From Chalciporus piperatus (lineage: Eukaryota > Basidiomycota > Agaricomycetes > Boletales > Boletaceae), in NCBI GenBank assembly GCA_038093975.1, contig JBBPTG010000246.1:1-35594 (forward strand): a stretch of DNA of 35,594 nt, in the 5' to 3' direction. The translations under genes were made by a program, and so were the position numbers. The notes below the pieces were generated by a model, which made no database searches, was not told where the DNA came from, and saw nothing but the letters and a program-made list of their open reading frames with translations. Below, piece after piece: positions 1-8,102 of the stretch (its first letter is position 1; the number at the start of each line of letters is the position of its first letter).

Positions 1-1515
1 GTGTTGATGACTGCGTCATGACACTTGGATAAACTTGATCACACTGCCCGGACTCTAGGGCTAAAGAGTTGGTCGTTTGACCGTTGGCGTACGTGACACG
101 CTCAGAGAAAGCAACTCTGTTCCCACTGCTGCACATACGGCTGTCCACCGTTCTAAACGGGATAATGTTGCTGTTCCCCATAGTGCACAAGGGGCTCTTT
201 GATCATTGGAGATCGCTTGGGTATTACCAATAGCCTTTGCGTGTACACATGATCCAGGTTCGCGTGATCACCTGTTGACGTCATGAATTCGCCTTCTGGC
301 TTTTCACTTCTCATGGGTCAGCATTTAGTGCCCAGTTTCTGTTACCCATTCGTCGTCGTCGTCACCCCACATCCCTATCCGCGTACATCGTCGTCGCTGT
401 CTCGCGACTCTGCTAGAGTGTCTACCTCTACCGTGTACATCGTCGCCGTTGCTCTGCAACTATTCCCTGGCAACTAGAGTGTCTACCTCTGTTGCGCATT
501 CCGTCGCCGTCATCCGCGAAGCCTGAAAGATAGCTTCACGATCTGTTGAACCTCACTTGGTCTTCTATACCGGTTTGGACAATCAACGCACAGTACTCTA
601 GCAGTACTTAGAAGATCAATACCCTGAGTTATCGCAACTCACGTGCAAGAGCCGCCGCCGCTCGACTTCGTCTCCCTCGACATCTACAAGCTTGAAAGAT
701 AGCTTTACGACTTTATCGTTATCGTCTAGTCGTCTCGTCATCAGTACGCCACTCAACTATCGCAAGTGGGTACCTGCGCTGTCTTCGCGCCTTGTCATCG
801 CTGACAGTAGGTATCTACTTGTCGAGCAACCCTGCCGCTTATCAGCGTGCCGTGTCCCCTGTCCCTTCCATCATGTGGAACGAGATACTTGATCAACCCC
901 GCCGCTTACCAGCGTGCCGAGTCCTCTGTCCTTCCATCGAGTGGAACTGGATACTTGATTTTCTGTTTACCGTGTTCACGACACTTCAACTGCTTTCGTT
1001 GAGTTAATAACTGTTGAACACCTCATGATGTCGAACATCATCGTACTCCACGTCGCGTTTTTACCCCTTCCATCGAGTGGAACGGAACACTGTGTTTACC
1101 AGTCGCCCCCTTGTCCCTATCGTCGTCAGCAAGCTTGAAAGACAGCCTTACGACTTTATCATCGTTGTCACCGACACATCGCGTTAAGAACGCTGTCACT
1201 AGTGTCTATTCTACTAGGGTGTTATCCCTGAACGTGTCTGGAATCCAAAACTCTTGCCGCCCGCTGTCTGGAATCCAAATTCGTCGAGCTGTTTTCGCTC
1301 GTTGCTTTGCGCACACCGCTGCCACGTGCATGAAATCCGAGTAGTCTGGAATCCAAATCGACAGAGCTGTTTCCGCTCATTGCTACTTGAATAGCATTGT
1401 CTAGAATCCAAACCCATTGAGCTGCTTTCGCTCATCGTTATCAATCCTCACTGCTGTCTCAAGCACTCGAAGTCTGGAATCGAATTCCATTGAGCTGTTG
1501 TCGCTCATCGCTCGA
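1..1515. repeat. Degenerate repeat-rich region, no convincing gene
   Basis: This stretch is made of diverged copies of a few short blocks. A block of about 55 bp at 833-890 (ending in a TGGAACGAGATACTTGAT motif) recurs at 904-959, and a shorter relative lies near 1068-1085. The phrase AAGCTTGAAAGA followed by AGC-TTACGACTTTATC occurs near 689 and again near 1130, with a weaker copy near 519. 'AGAGTGTCTACCTCT' occurs near 414 and near 476. The longest open frames here are 60-77 codons, lie in several frames and match nothing I recognise. It is probably decayed transposon sequence; the family is not identified. Confidence 0.6.
1237..1515. repeat. Degenerate tandem repeat (GTCTGGAATCCAAA units)
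   Basis: Units begin with GTCTGGAATCCAAA or a near match (about 1237, 1264, 1350, 1399 and 1472). In four of the five units the start is followed by GAGCTGTTTTCGCTCAT or a close variant. Spacing varies from about 27 to 86 bp, so this is an irregular tandem array rather than a clean minisatellite. Single further copies of the unit start occur at 1711 and 2778, each followed by the same purine tract, which ties the array to the LTR-type element to its right. Confidence 0.6.
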
Positions 1516-1710
1516 ACAATCCCAAACCACTCGCCGTTTCGGTTATCTGTGAAGAAACCTACAGAAACCGTGAAATTTTTTTTTACCGGGGGGATTGTCA
1601 AGATCACATGAAACTCCTACTTCCATCGAGTATCGAGAAGGCCGACCGGGCCAAAGAACCATAGAGTTCCTCTGTGGGTTCACCGTAAGGTTTGGTTCTC
1701 CGTAGGGTTT

Positions 1711-1743
1711 GTCTGGAATCCAAACCAAAGAGAGGAGGTAGTG
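1711..1743 (+). repeat. Purine tract with repeat start, copy 1
   Basis: GTCTGGAATCC is followed within a few bases by the 15-mer AGAGAGGAGGTAGTG (1729-1743). The same arrangement is found at 2778-2810. Purine tracts of this kind directly precede 3' LTRs, but what follows here (TGGAATGGTAGTGACAC, then many GTGTTACGACA and GTGACAC micro-repeats to about 1900) does not resemble the LTR-like segment at 2809, so this copy may be a relic or a duplication. Confidence 0.4.
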
Positions 1744-2530
1744 GAATGGTAGTGACACGATGAAGTGTTGCGGGAATGCACACGAAGATGTGTTACCAAT
1801 GAACACCAATGGAACGTGAAGTGACACAAGCACAAAGTGTTATGGCAATGACACAAGTGTTACGACAGGTGTTACGACAAGTGACACACTATGAACACGC
1901 TAGTGTGAAGAGTACAAGAGAGTACCAAGGGTACGAACAATAATGGTGTTAACCATAATCATTTTCTTCGCTCAAAATCTCTTTCTCTCGCCCAAATTCC
2001 AAGCTGCAGTCGCTTGAAAAACCCAAATCTCTACCGAGAACGCGCATTTCTGAGGGTTTCACAATCTTCACGCTCATCACCACTCGCTTTAGCACTCGCT
2101 GCTGCAATTCTCATTGACACACTCGAGAAACGTGTTGATACAATCCAAGGAAACCTTTCTTACAAGGTTAGAACCTTACACAATCGCAAATCTGATTGGT
2201 CGGAACGCTATACGCTTGAAGCTTCCATATCCCAAGACGAACACAAGCTATGCGAAATCTACTCGCACGTGAAAACCAAGGTCTATTCTTGACATTGCAC
2301 TGGATGCAATTAGAATTTCCCACGCTACACATCCGTTCACCCTGCGCTTACACAGCATGACTCAGAATTCTATTCGAGTCACAATTACAACTGCATGACA
2401 GTCGAACGAGTCAGACTGACGATGAAAATATTGATTGATTGGAAACCGTGCCGAGAACCGAAAAGGTATAAAGAGTGATGTTTTACGCTCTTGCTCTCCA
2501 TTCACATCCATCATTGAAACAATCATCACA
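1744..2530. other. Non-genic stretch with GTGTTACGACA micro-repeats
   Basis: From 1744 to about 1900 the sequence is full of short GTGTTACGACA, GTGACAC and ACACAAGTG words. From 1960 to 2290 there is a 92-codon frame, but it has no ATG start and resembles nothing known. Around 2463 a TATAAAG box stands about 68 bp before the ATG of the small ORF at 2531. Nothing else is supported. Confidence 0.4.
2464..2470 (+). promoter_or_regulatory. Possible TATA box for the small ORF at 2531
   Basis: A TATAAAG word lies about 68 bp upstream of the ATG at 2531, and the leader between them is rich in C and T with short CATCA words, as in many fungal 5' leaders. This is only suggestive, because the ORF itself is unproven. 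Confidence 0.25.
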
Positions 2531-2797
2531 ATGAACTCACATGCCTTCGCCGCTGTAGTTCGCAATGTCGTCGCTCACAACTATCGCAATGCTCGCACTC
2601 GCAGATACGTTGTCATCATCACATGCTGTTTCGCATTTCAACTATTCCAATTCCGGATTCTGAGAATCCTACCACCCATCCCCATTATCATGATTCTCGA
2701 TATCATCATCATCATCGCCGTTCATTGCACAATGTTCGTGCTGCTTCACAGGTTGATATCCTTGCAAGGTCTTGATCGTCTGGAATACGATCCATAG
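2531..2797 (+). CDS. Small hydrophobic ORF next to a purine tract, function unknown
   Basis: An 88-codon frame starts with ATG at 2531 and stops with TAG at 2795-2797, the stop overlapping the start of the purine tract AGAGAGGAGG. The first 25 or so residues are polar and basic (they include RNARTRR). Residues about 26-75 are strongly hydrophobic and could form two membrane segments separated by a proline pair; one contains a run of isoleucines encoded by ATC repeats. The last residues are polar. I do not recognise the protein. Its place, just before a purine tract and LTR-like sequence, is where an extra third ORF of an LTR element would lie. It could equally be a chance ORF in low-complexity DNA, since codon-level conservation cannot be judged here. 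Confidence 0.25.
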   Translation: MNSHAFAAVVRNVVAHNYRNARTRRYVVIITCCFAFQLFQFRILRILPPIPIIMILDIIIIIAVHCTMFVLLHRLISLQGLDRLEYDP

Positions 2798-2808
2798 AGA
2801 GGAGGTAG
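2778..2808 (+). repeat. Repeat start plus polypurine tract preceding an LTR-like segment
   Basis: GTCTGGAAT followed by AGAGAGGAGG (2796-2805) sits directly before TGTTACGAACG at 2809. A purine tract immediately followed by TG is the usual plus-strand primer and LTR start of a retrotransposon. The first seven bases TGTTACG equal the ends of the LTR family found at 7632 and 33125, although the bodies differ. Confidence 0.45.
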
Positions 2809-3238
2809 TGTTACGAACGCTCAGTTCCTTATCCTAGTCTTTCCTAGACTTCACTTCGCTTACTACGTTTCTCTTTCACTTTTGCACTTAGTCGCTTTCT
2901 CTCCCTTTTCTGTTATCTTATCTTATCAAGATCACATCACGTGACCTGCTGACATCAGCTAGGTCTACAATTCGTGCTGCGGGTCATTTGTGGGGAACCT
3001 ATCGTCGACGACTTCGTGCAAATCAGCATTTCTCCTCTACTGACAGTGCTCTTCATGTATTTTTGCCAGAACACCTACAGTCCTTACTTTAGTTTCCTCT
3101 TTACATTTCTCATTGAGCTAACGAGGTGATCCTTCACCTGAGCTTATGTAATAGGCGTAGTTAGCCAAATAAACATTCATTCAGCCTTTCGCTTACATAA
3201 CGTGGCTGTGCGTGGCTGTGCATCTTCCCCACTGTCCA

Positions 3239-3370
3239 TGACTCATACCGAGTCACCATGACTCAGACTCTTATTGACTCATTATGACTCACCGTGACTC
3301 ATACTGACTCACGCTGACTCATCTCGCTTCCTAGTCATATACGCTATTGGCTGTTACTCGCCATGACTCA
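3239..3370 (+). promoter_or_regulatory. Array of eight TGACTCA (AP-1/Gcn4-type) motifs
   Basis: Perfect TGACTCA heptamers start at 3239, 3259, 3275, 3285, 3295, 3305, 3315 and 3364. The five from 3275 to 3315 are exactly 10 bp apart and form a tandem decamer TGACTCAnnn, about one DNA helical turn, so bound factors would line up on one face. TGACTCA is the established target of fungal bZIP factors of the Gcn4/AP-1 type. A TATA box follows at 3436. The likely role is an upstream activating region of the LTR promoter; which factor binds is inference. Confidence 0.6.
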
Positions 3371-3435
3371 TATCTAGTCATACCTAGTCATATAGTTAAG
3401 GTTTAGCCACAACATGTACAAACACTGTCAATAGT

Positions 3436-3443
3436 ATATAAAC
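3436..3443 (+). promoter_or_regulatory. TATA box of the LTR-like segment
   Basis: TATATAAA lies about 66 bp downstream of the last TGACTCA motif. A start site would be expected about 30 bp further on, near 3468, within a C/T-rich leader. Confidence 0.5.
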
Positions 3444-3541
3444 CCGGGTTGACAAGCACTGGCTCTCCAGTCTTGTTCTCCTGGAGTTTCCTCATCGAAC
3501 CTCAGCCAAGTTCATCGGCTCGCTATTGTCTAGTGTGAGTC

Positions 3542-4495
3542 TTAGCTCTTAGTTGAGTTGAGTCGTTTCAGTAATGCAGTTAGGAGAAATGAGTCATTTT
3601 TGGAAAGACTAGAAATGTGGTTGTTCATGGCGGCGTCAATGACGCGGACAAATAGGGAGGGTGGTAGTAGAGTGGTACCCGCATTGTCATCGGCGTTAGT
3701 GGGAAAGTGATCCGCACGCCTAGATAAGGCATCAGGACTGGCGAGGGATGAGCCAGGAACATGAATCATTTTCAGGTCAAAGTCGGCAAGGTCAAGGAGC
3801 CAGCAGGCTTGCCGACGGTTCAGATTTTGGGGTTGGCAGAAGTAGGTCAGGTTTTTGTGATCAGTGAACACCTGGACAGGGAAGGGAGAGCCGTGGAGAT
3901 AATGTTGCCAGGTTTTCAGTGCGCGGATTACAGCGAGGAGTTCATGATCATAGATATCATAGTTCCGTTCAGTGTCACCGAAGGACTGGGAGAGGTAGGA
4001 ACAGGGGTGCCAATCGCCGTTGGCATCAGTTTGGAGGAGTATACCTCCAGAGGCAAATTTGGAGGCATCAGTTGCGATGGCGAAGGGTTTGGAGAGATCT
4101 GGGAAGTGTAGGACGGGTTTCGCTAAGAACATCTGTTTCAGGCGGGTGAAGGCATCTTGGCAGGCGTTGCTCCAATCCCATCGATGATCCTTTTTGGTCA
4201 GATCGATCAAAGGGCGGGCGACTAAGGAGTAGTTTGGGATAAAATGTCGGTAGAAGTTGGCACAGCCAAGGAATGAGTGAACTTCCTTAATGGTAGTGGG
4301 AGTGGGCCATTGAGAGATGCCATCAAGTTTGACGGGATCCATGGCAAGCTCTCCAGGGCGGACGATCATGCCAAGATATTCTACTTCGTTCACAGCAAAG
4401 TTGCATTTTTCCAAACGAAGATGGAGATCTAGCTCTTGCATACGTTCGAGGACTCATTGCGTGCGAGCAGTGTGAGTGGTATCATCGGGGGAGAA
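3542..4495 (-). pseudogene. Ty3/Gypsy pol relic: end of reverse transcriptase and RNase H
   Basis: Reading leftwards from 4495, the frame resumes the reverse transcriptase after the MITE insertion (FSPDDTTHTARTQ), meets a TGA near 4455, then continues through the thumb and connection (VEYLGMIV, FLGCANFYRHFIPNYS). It then enters an RNase H domain with the usual acidic residues in TDASKFASGG, YDHELLAVIRAL, FTDHKNLTYF and ASPDALSRRAD. The frame ends near 3542 just after the RNase H tail; no integrase follows, and the sequence changes to the LTR-like segment. Same element as the reverse transcriptase at 4781 and gag at 6291. Not functional. Confidence 0.9.
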
Positions 4496-4504
4496 GATGA
4501 GAAG
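4496..4504. repeat. Target site duplication, left copy (GATGAGAAG)
   Basis: GATGAGAAG here is repeated at 4781-4789 on the other side of the inserted element. Removing the insert and one copy restores a normal reverse transcriptase reading frame through YMDDLLIFSPDD, which shows the duplication arose on insertion. Confidence 0.8.
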
Positions 4505-4780
4505 GGAGGCAGGACCCACACCGAGATATCGGAGTTTGAAAATCTTGCCCCACCGTTAACATAGATTGTAATCATTATCTACGCATCAAATAACCCTAAT
4601 ATAACCATCCCTAACCCTAACCAACACGAACTAGCACTGACCAACCTCATAACCAACCCTAACCACACTGACCACAAGAAAAATAATAATCTATACCCTA
4701 ATGCTAACCTAAACTTAACCAGGCTACTGAGTGGCTGTGCTACATCCGAGCTCCGACAACTCAGTGTGAGTCCTAATTCC
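4505..4780. mobile_element. MITE-like DNA transposon inserted in the pol gene
   Basis: The 276-bp insert has imperfect terminal inverted repeats of about 30 bp: positions 4505-4534 and the reverse complement of 4751-4780 match at 23 of 30 positions, with the core AGGAC-CACAC-GAG shared. It is flanked by 9-bp direct repeats GATGAGAAG. There is no coding capacity. The interior is AT-rich and carries about five CCCTAA telomere-type hexamers. A 9-bp duplication and long inverted repeats fit Mutator-like (MULE) non-autonomous elements; the superfamily call is inference. Confidence 0.75.
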
Positions 4781-5638
4781 GATGAGAAGGTCATCCATAT
4801 AGATGACGAGCCATCCTTCAGCTATCATGTCTCTAAAAGAGTTGTTCATAAAGCGTTGGAAGGTGGCCGGGGAGTTGTTCAGTCCGAAGAACATCATGGT
4901 CGGTTCAAAGAGGCCTTTGTGGGTGAGGAAAGCGGCCTTCCACTGATGTCCGTCTTTGATGCGGACATTGTTGTAACCCCATCGTACATCGAACTTGGTA
5001 ACGACTTTAGCGTCTTTCAGTTTGTCAACAAGATCTCCGATGAGGGGAAGTGGGTATGCATCTCGGGTAGTATGTTCGTTGAGATACTGATAGTCTTGGC
5101 AGGGGCGAAGTTTTCCGGCTTTCTTTTTGACGAAGAACAAGGGGGATGCTTGGGGGGAGTTGGAAGGACGTATCTTTCCTGTACGAAGGTTCTCTTCGAG
5201 GAAGTCTTCTGTGGCTATCTTTTCATCCGGAGATAGCGGATAAAGTTTTCCGATCTTAGGGACGAAGGATTCCTTCAGGTTGATCTCATGGTCATAAACC
5301 CGAGATGGAGAAAGGTGACCAGCTGAGGGTTCATCGAAAACCGAGGCCTATTTGACATATTCTTTTGGAAGGATAGGTTTAGGTTTGGCTAGTTCGGCCG
5401 TGATTGTGAGTTCAGTAGCTTGAGTAAGGCAAGCGACAACATAATTGGGGACAAAGCGTGAACCGCAATGAATAATGCGGTTTAGGGTGTGGTTCTCGTA
5501 GGCACGATTCAGGAAGGTGGATTCAATCTCAGAGTCCAGGTAGTCGTAGAGTTGTTTATTGACTTCCGGAGTTACATAAGAGTGTCGAGGAGGAGGGGTA
5601 GGTTGAGTGAAGAGTTGGTCGTTGGCTCTACAGGCCAC
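4781..5638 (-). pseudogene. Ty3/Gypsy pol relic: linker and reverse transcriptase fingers/palm
   Basis: From 5638 leftwards the frame reads a protease-RT linker, hits TAG at 5348-5350, then continues uninterrupted: [20 protein letters not shown], a segment ending [15 protein letters not shown], then [17 protein letters not shown], the palm motif [13 protein letters not shown] with its catalytic aspartate, [15 protein letters not shown] and the catalytic YMDD at about 4800. The protein is cut right after YMDDLLI by the element at 4505-4780. The motifs are those of the chromovirus-type Ty3/Gypsy lineage of fungi. The stop codon and insertion make it inactive. Confidence 0.92.
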
Positions 5639-6300
5639 AGTGTGTATGATATATAACTTCTTTGACTCGTCGATGGACTCTGATAGTGAGAGGGTTCATC
5701 GGCGCCAGTCGATGGTTGGGTTAGCTTTTCAAGCCATGGGAGACCTACATCTGCGAACCTAGCCGATTTTTTGGCAGCCTTAGGAACCTCGTTTTGGACA
5801 AGGTGTTAGTAATCGTGCTGTAAGACACTCTTTGGGATCGTTTAGGTGCTTGCCAGCCAATGAGAAGGCTTGCTTAGCTACGAAAGAGTGCTGAACAGCC
5901 GTTCATTTAAGTCGCTGTGTCGATGTAGGATGATGTTTTCGTTTTCGGAGTTCATGACGTGGAAGATTACTTCTTGTGCGATTCCTTCAATATCAAGGAA
6001 GAGGGTGGTGGTAAAGAGTATCATTCCGCTTTTGTTTGCGGTCTGGTCGATGTTTCGGACTCAAATAGGGGTTTCGAGTCGGGTGGTCGGAATTCAATTT
6101 TTTCGTATAAAGCCCCAATCGATACAGGAGATGTCTGCGCCGCTATCAATGAGGGTGTGGGCTTCGACGGCTTTCATCATGTGCGAAGGAACGATAATCT
6201 GTATGGGAATTTGCATAGAGCGCTTTCGCGACTTTACAAGTACAGGTGCACACATGACTGGGGAAGCTTGCGTCGGCAGAGCTTCCCGGCCTAAAAACCC
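5639..6300 (-). pseudogene. Ty3/Gypsy protease region, frameshifted
   Basis: In the -1 frame relative to gag the reading continues from the slip site through VKSRKRSMQIPIQIIVPSH to HTLIDSGADISCIDWGFI at about 6185-6105. DSGA is the active-site motif of retroviral-type aspartic proteases. A frame break follows near 6095, but the next stretch can still be read in another frame (for example MILFTTTLFLDIEGIAQEVI), so single-base indels have accumulated. Further breaks follow before the linker at 5638. The piece is the N-terminal part of the pol polyprotein of the minus-strand element. Confidence 0.85.
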
Positions 6301-7583
6301 TTTGTGACAAAGGCTACTTTACGAACGGTGGTTTCATCCTCGTCATCATCTATCTCGATCAACGAGGGAACTTCTTCCTCAACCTTCTGAACCTTCTTCG
6401 GGGTTTTCTGGTTCAAGGAGAGCTCTGGGAAGGCGTTGGACCGATGTCCAGCTTTCCTGCAGCAGACGCAGAGTCCCTTCTCTTGGCAGCGTTTCCGCTC
6501 TTCAGGAGTGAGTTTGGAGATATGGATGGTGTCGACGTCCATGGCATTGGGGTCCCTGGCAGGGGTAGAGTGATTGGCGGAGGAGAACGGACGGAATGGT
6601 TTGGCAGGGTTGCGATTGCGATTAGCGATCTCATTGGCGTGTTCCCATTGGGTCTGGAATTGGGTGGTGCGTTTGTACCAATCCTCAATCGTGGTAGGGA
6701 CGGTATCCATGCTGTTGACTCGTCTCATAAGGGAGATGGGTATACCTGCAGAGAAGTATCCAATTAGGACGTTGTTATCGGTAATGCCAGATAAGGCGAC
6801 TTGGTTCTGAAAACTCGAAATGAATTCTGAGAGAGGGAGAGAGTATTCTTCGTTCTTGAGAGGTTTCATTCGTTTGGTGAAAAGCCAGGCGACGGCGTTT
6901 CCTACAGTATTGTGGTGTTTGAACGCGGTTTCAAAGTCGGTGATGAATTGAGCCCAGGTTTCCATTGTGACAGTGGCGCCAGTGATGGCCTTTCGGCAGA
7001 AGGTGGCAGCCCAAGTGGCTGCTGATCCTTTGGACATGTAGGACAGCGCAAAGGCGATCTTCTTGGGATCTGTGTTGTATACATCACCATTGACGATGAG
7101 ATAGAATTGGATAGAGTTCATCCAGGCAGTGCTTTTCTCAAAGGAACCATCAAAGGTGTCTGGGGCTCCAATGCGGAGTTCAGTGGGTTTGGAAGAAGAC
7201 ATGGGGTTTACGAAGGTAGGAGGTGGAGGTACTTGATACGCTCCTGGTGCAAATGCGGGTGCAGGAAGGGAAGGAGTGGAGAAAGCTGGGGTTCGTGGGG
7301 GAGCAGGTGACACAGGGAACTGTGGAGCTCTTTGGGATATTGGAGTAGGTGACGGTGGTGTTGGTGCCCTTGGGATGGTTACAGCTGAGGAAAATTCGTG
7401 GGAGAGGTGAAGAGTTTCTTCTTGTTCCTCTTGAGTGGTGACTGGTTCATCGTAGAGATCAGAGGTGTCGTAGGACTGTTCTTCTTCAGGTGAGCCCAAG
7501 TCAGAGGATTCGGGGTTCTGTGGATTAGCAGTTTCTCGTGGGAGGCCCCAACGAGAGGTGTCGAGGCGAGGTCGTTGGGAAAT
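6291..7583 (-). pseudogene. Ty3/Gypsy gag (capsid and nucleocapsid), start codon lost
   Basis: The frame is open from about 7595 to the TAG at 6291-6293, giving roughly 430 residues. A proline- and serine-rich N-terminal part is followed by a capsid-like helical region (FDGSFEKSTAWMNSIQFYL, then WAQFITDFETAFK) and a single zinc knuckle. That knuckle reads CVCCRKAGHRSNAF: the CX2CX4HX4C pattern has phenylalanine where the last cysteine should be. No in-frame ATG exists near the start; an ATT at 7583-7581 in the context CCACC-ATT looks like a mutated ATG. Gag would package the element's RNA. Both defects suggest the copy is dead even though the frame is otherwise intact. Confidence 0.88.
6294..6300 (-). 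promoter_or_regulatory. -1 ribosomal frameshift site GGGTTTT at the gag end
   Basis: On the minus strand gag ends AAG GGT TTT TAG. The heptamer G_GGT_TTT fits X_XXY_YYZ exactly and abuts the stop codon. Shifting back by one base gives a frame that runs through TTA GGC CGG into the protease motif DSGA. The pol frame is thus reached by a -1 shift, as in many LTR elements. A downstream RNA structure was not worked out. Confidence 0.8.
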
Positions 7584-7617
7584 GGTGGAGGTCTACAGCG
7601 AAGGTAACCTTCAAGGG

Positions 7618-7629
7618 TAAGTTAGACCT
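7618..7629 (-). promoter_or_regulatory. Primer binding site, apparently self-priming
   Basis: In element orientation AGGTCTAACTTA lies 2 nt after the end of the 5' LTR. It is perfectly complementary over 12 nt to TAAGTTAGACCT inside the same LTR (plus-strand 7808-7819), which lies 32 bp after the TATA box, at the expected start of the RNA. The Tf1/sushi group of Gypsy elements primes minus-strand DNA from the 5' end of its own RNA in just this way. No tRNA match was tested. Confidence 0.7.
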
Positions 7630-7631
7630 TT

Positions 7632-8102
7632 TGTTACGCTTGTACCGGGTAGGTCAAAGCATAGACGCAAAAGCCTAGTCAAAGACAAGGGTTTCAAGTG
7701 TAGCCTAACGATGGGATGTCCACGTTAAGGCCTAGCGTCCGTTCAAGAGTGGGACGGTGACTCTCAGAGGGTTCAAGGGGAACGAGAATGACAAGGTTAG
7801 ATTGCGTAGGTCTAACTTAAGGTTACAAGAGGAAACTCGAGGGTTTATATAGATAAGGGAACAAGTTAAGGGCAGGCATGGAAGGGATCGGAATGAGTAA
7901 GAATGAGCTATGACCAATAAGAATGAGTCATGCTCAGTAAGCGTACGAGTCAGCGATGACGAAGTATAGAAGGTGAAAGAACATGAGAGAACGTTCGCTG
8001 ACTAAGGCAAAGTAAGAAATGAGTGGCCTAGGCAGGACTTGGACCAGCGACTAGGACTTAGTACAAGGTAACGGGAAAGGAAAGAATGGGGCAATCATAC
8101 CA
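7632..8102 (-). repeat. 5' LTR of the minus-strand Ty3/Gypsy element
   Basis: This roughly 471-bp repeat is closely similar along its whole length to 33125-33591. Its element-sense end is GCGTAACA (at 7632) and its degraded start is TGGTATGATTG (at 8102; the sister copy starts TGTTACGATCG). A TATA box (plus-strand 7844-7851, TATATAAA in sense) and predicted RNA start at about 7819 divide it into U3 (8102-7820) and R-U5 (7819-7632). No target duplication can be read because the 3' half of the element is missing. Confidence 0.88.
7844..7851 (-). promoter_or_regulatory. TATA box in the LTR promoter
   Basis: TATATAAA in element sense. The predicted start of the RNA, 32 bp downstream at 7819, coincides with the first base of the segment that pairs with the primer site at 7618-7629, so two independent clues place the RNA end at the same base. 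Confidence 0.6.

Larger units (their letters stand above)
2809..3560 (+). mobile_element. LTR-like segment, plus strand, right end eroded
   Basis: The segment begins TGTTACGAACG right after a polypurine tract and contains a U3-like region with a dense activator-motif array (3239-3370) and a TATA box (3436-3443) followed by a C/T-rich leader. No clear terminal inverted repeat (an end in CGTAACA or similar) is seen, and near 3540-3560 the sequence runs straight into the pol relic of a minus-strand element. It is best read as a 3' LTR whose end was lost at a deletion or insertion junction. The exact right end is uncertain. Confidence 0.45.

Noticed and set aside
2014..2292. 92-codon open frame in the left repeat region
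   Set aside because: It starts with TTG, not ATG, has no recognisable domain or promoter and lies among repeats.
3200..3560. Promoter of a cellular gene to the right
   Set aside because: The TATA box and TGACTCA array point rightwards, but only an antisense pol relic follows; an LTR promoter is the better reading.
4570..4720. Interstitial telomere marking an old chromosome end or fusion
   Set aside because: The CCCTAA repeats are confined to a small insert with inverted ends and a target duplication inside a pol gene, so a mobile element explains them better.
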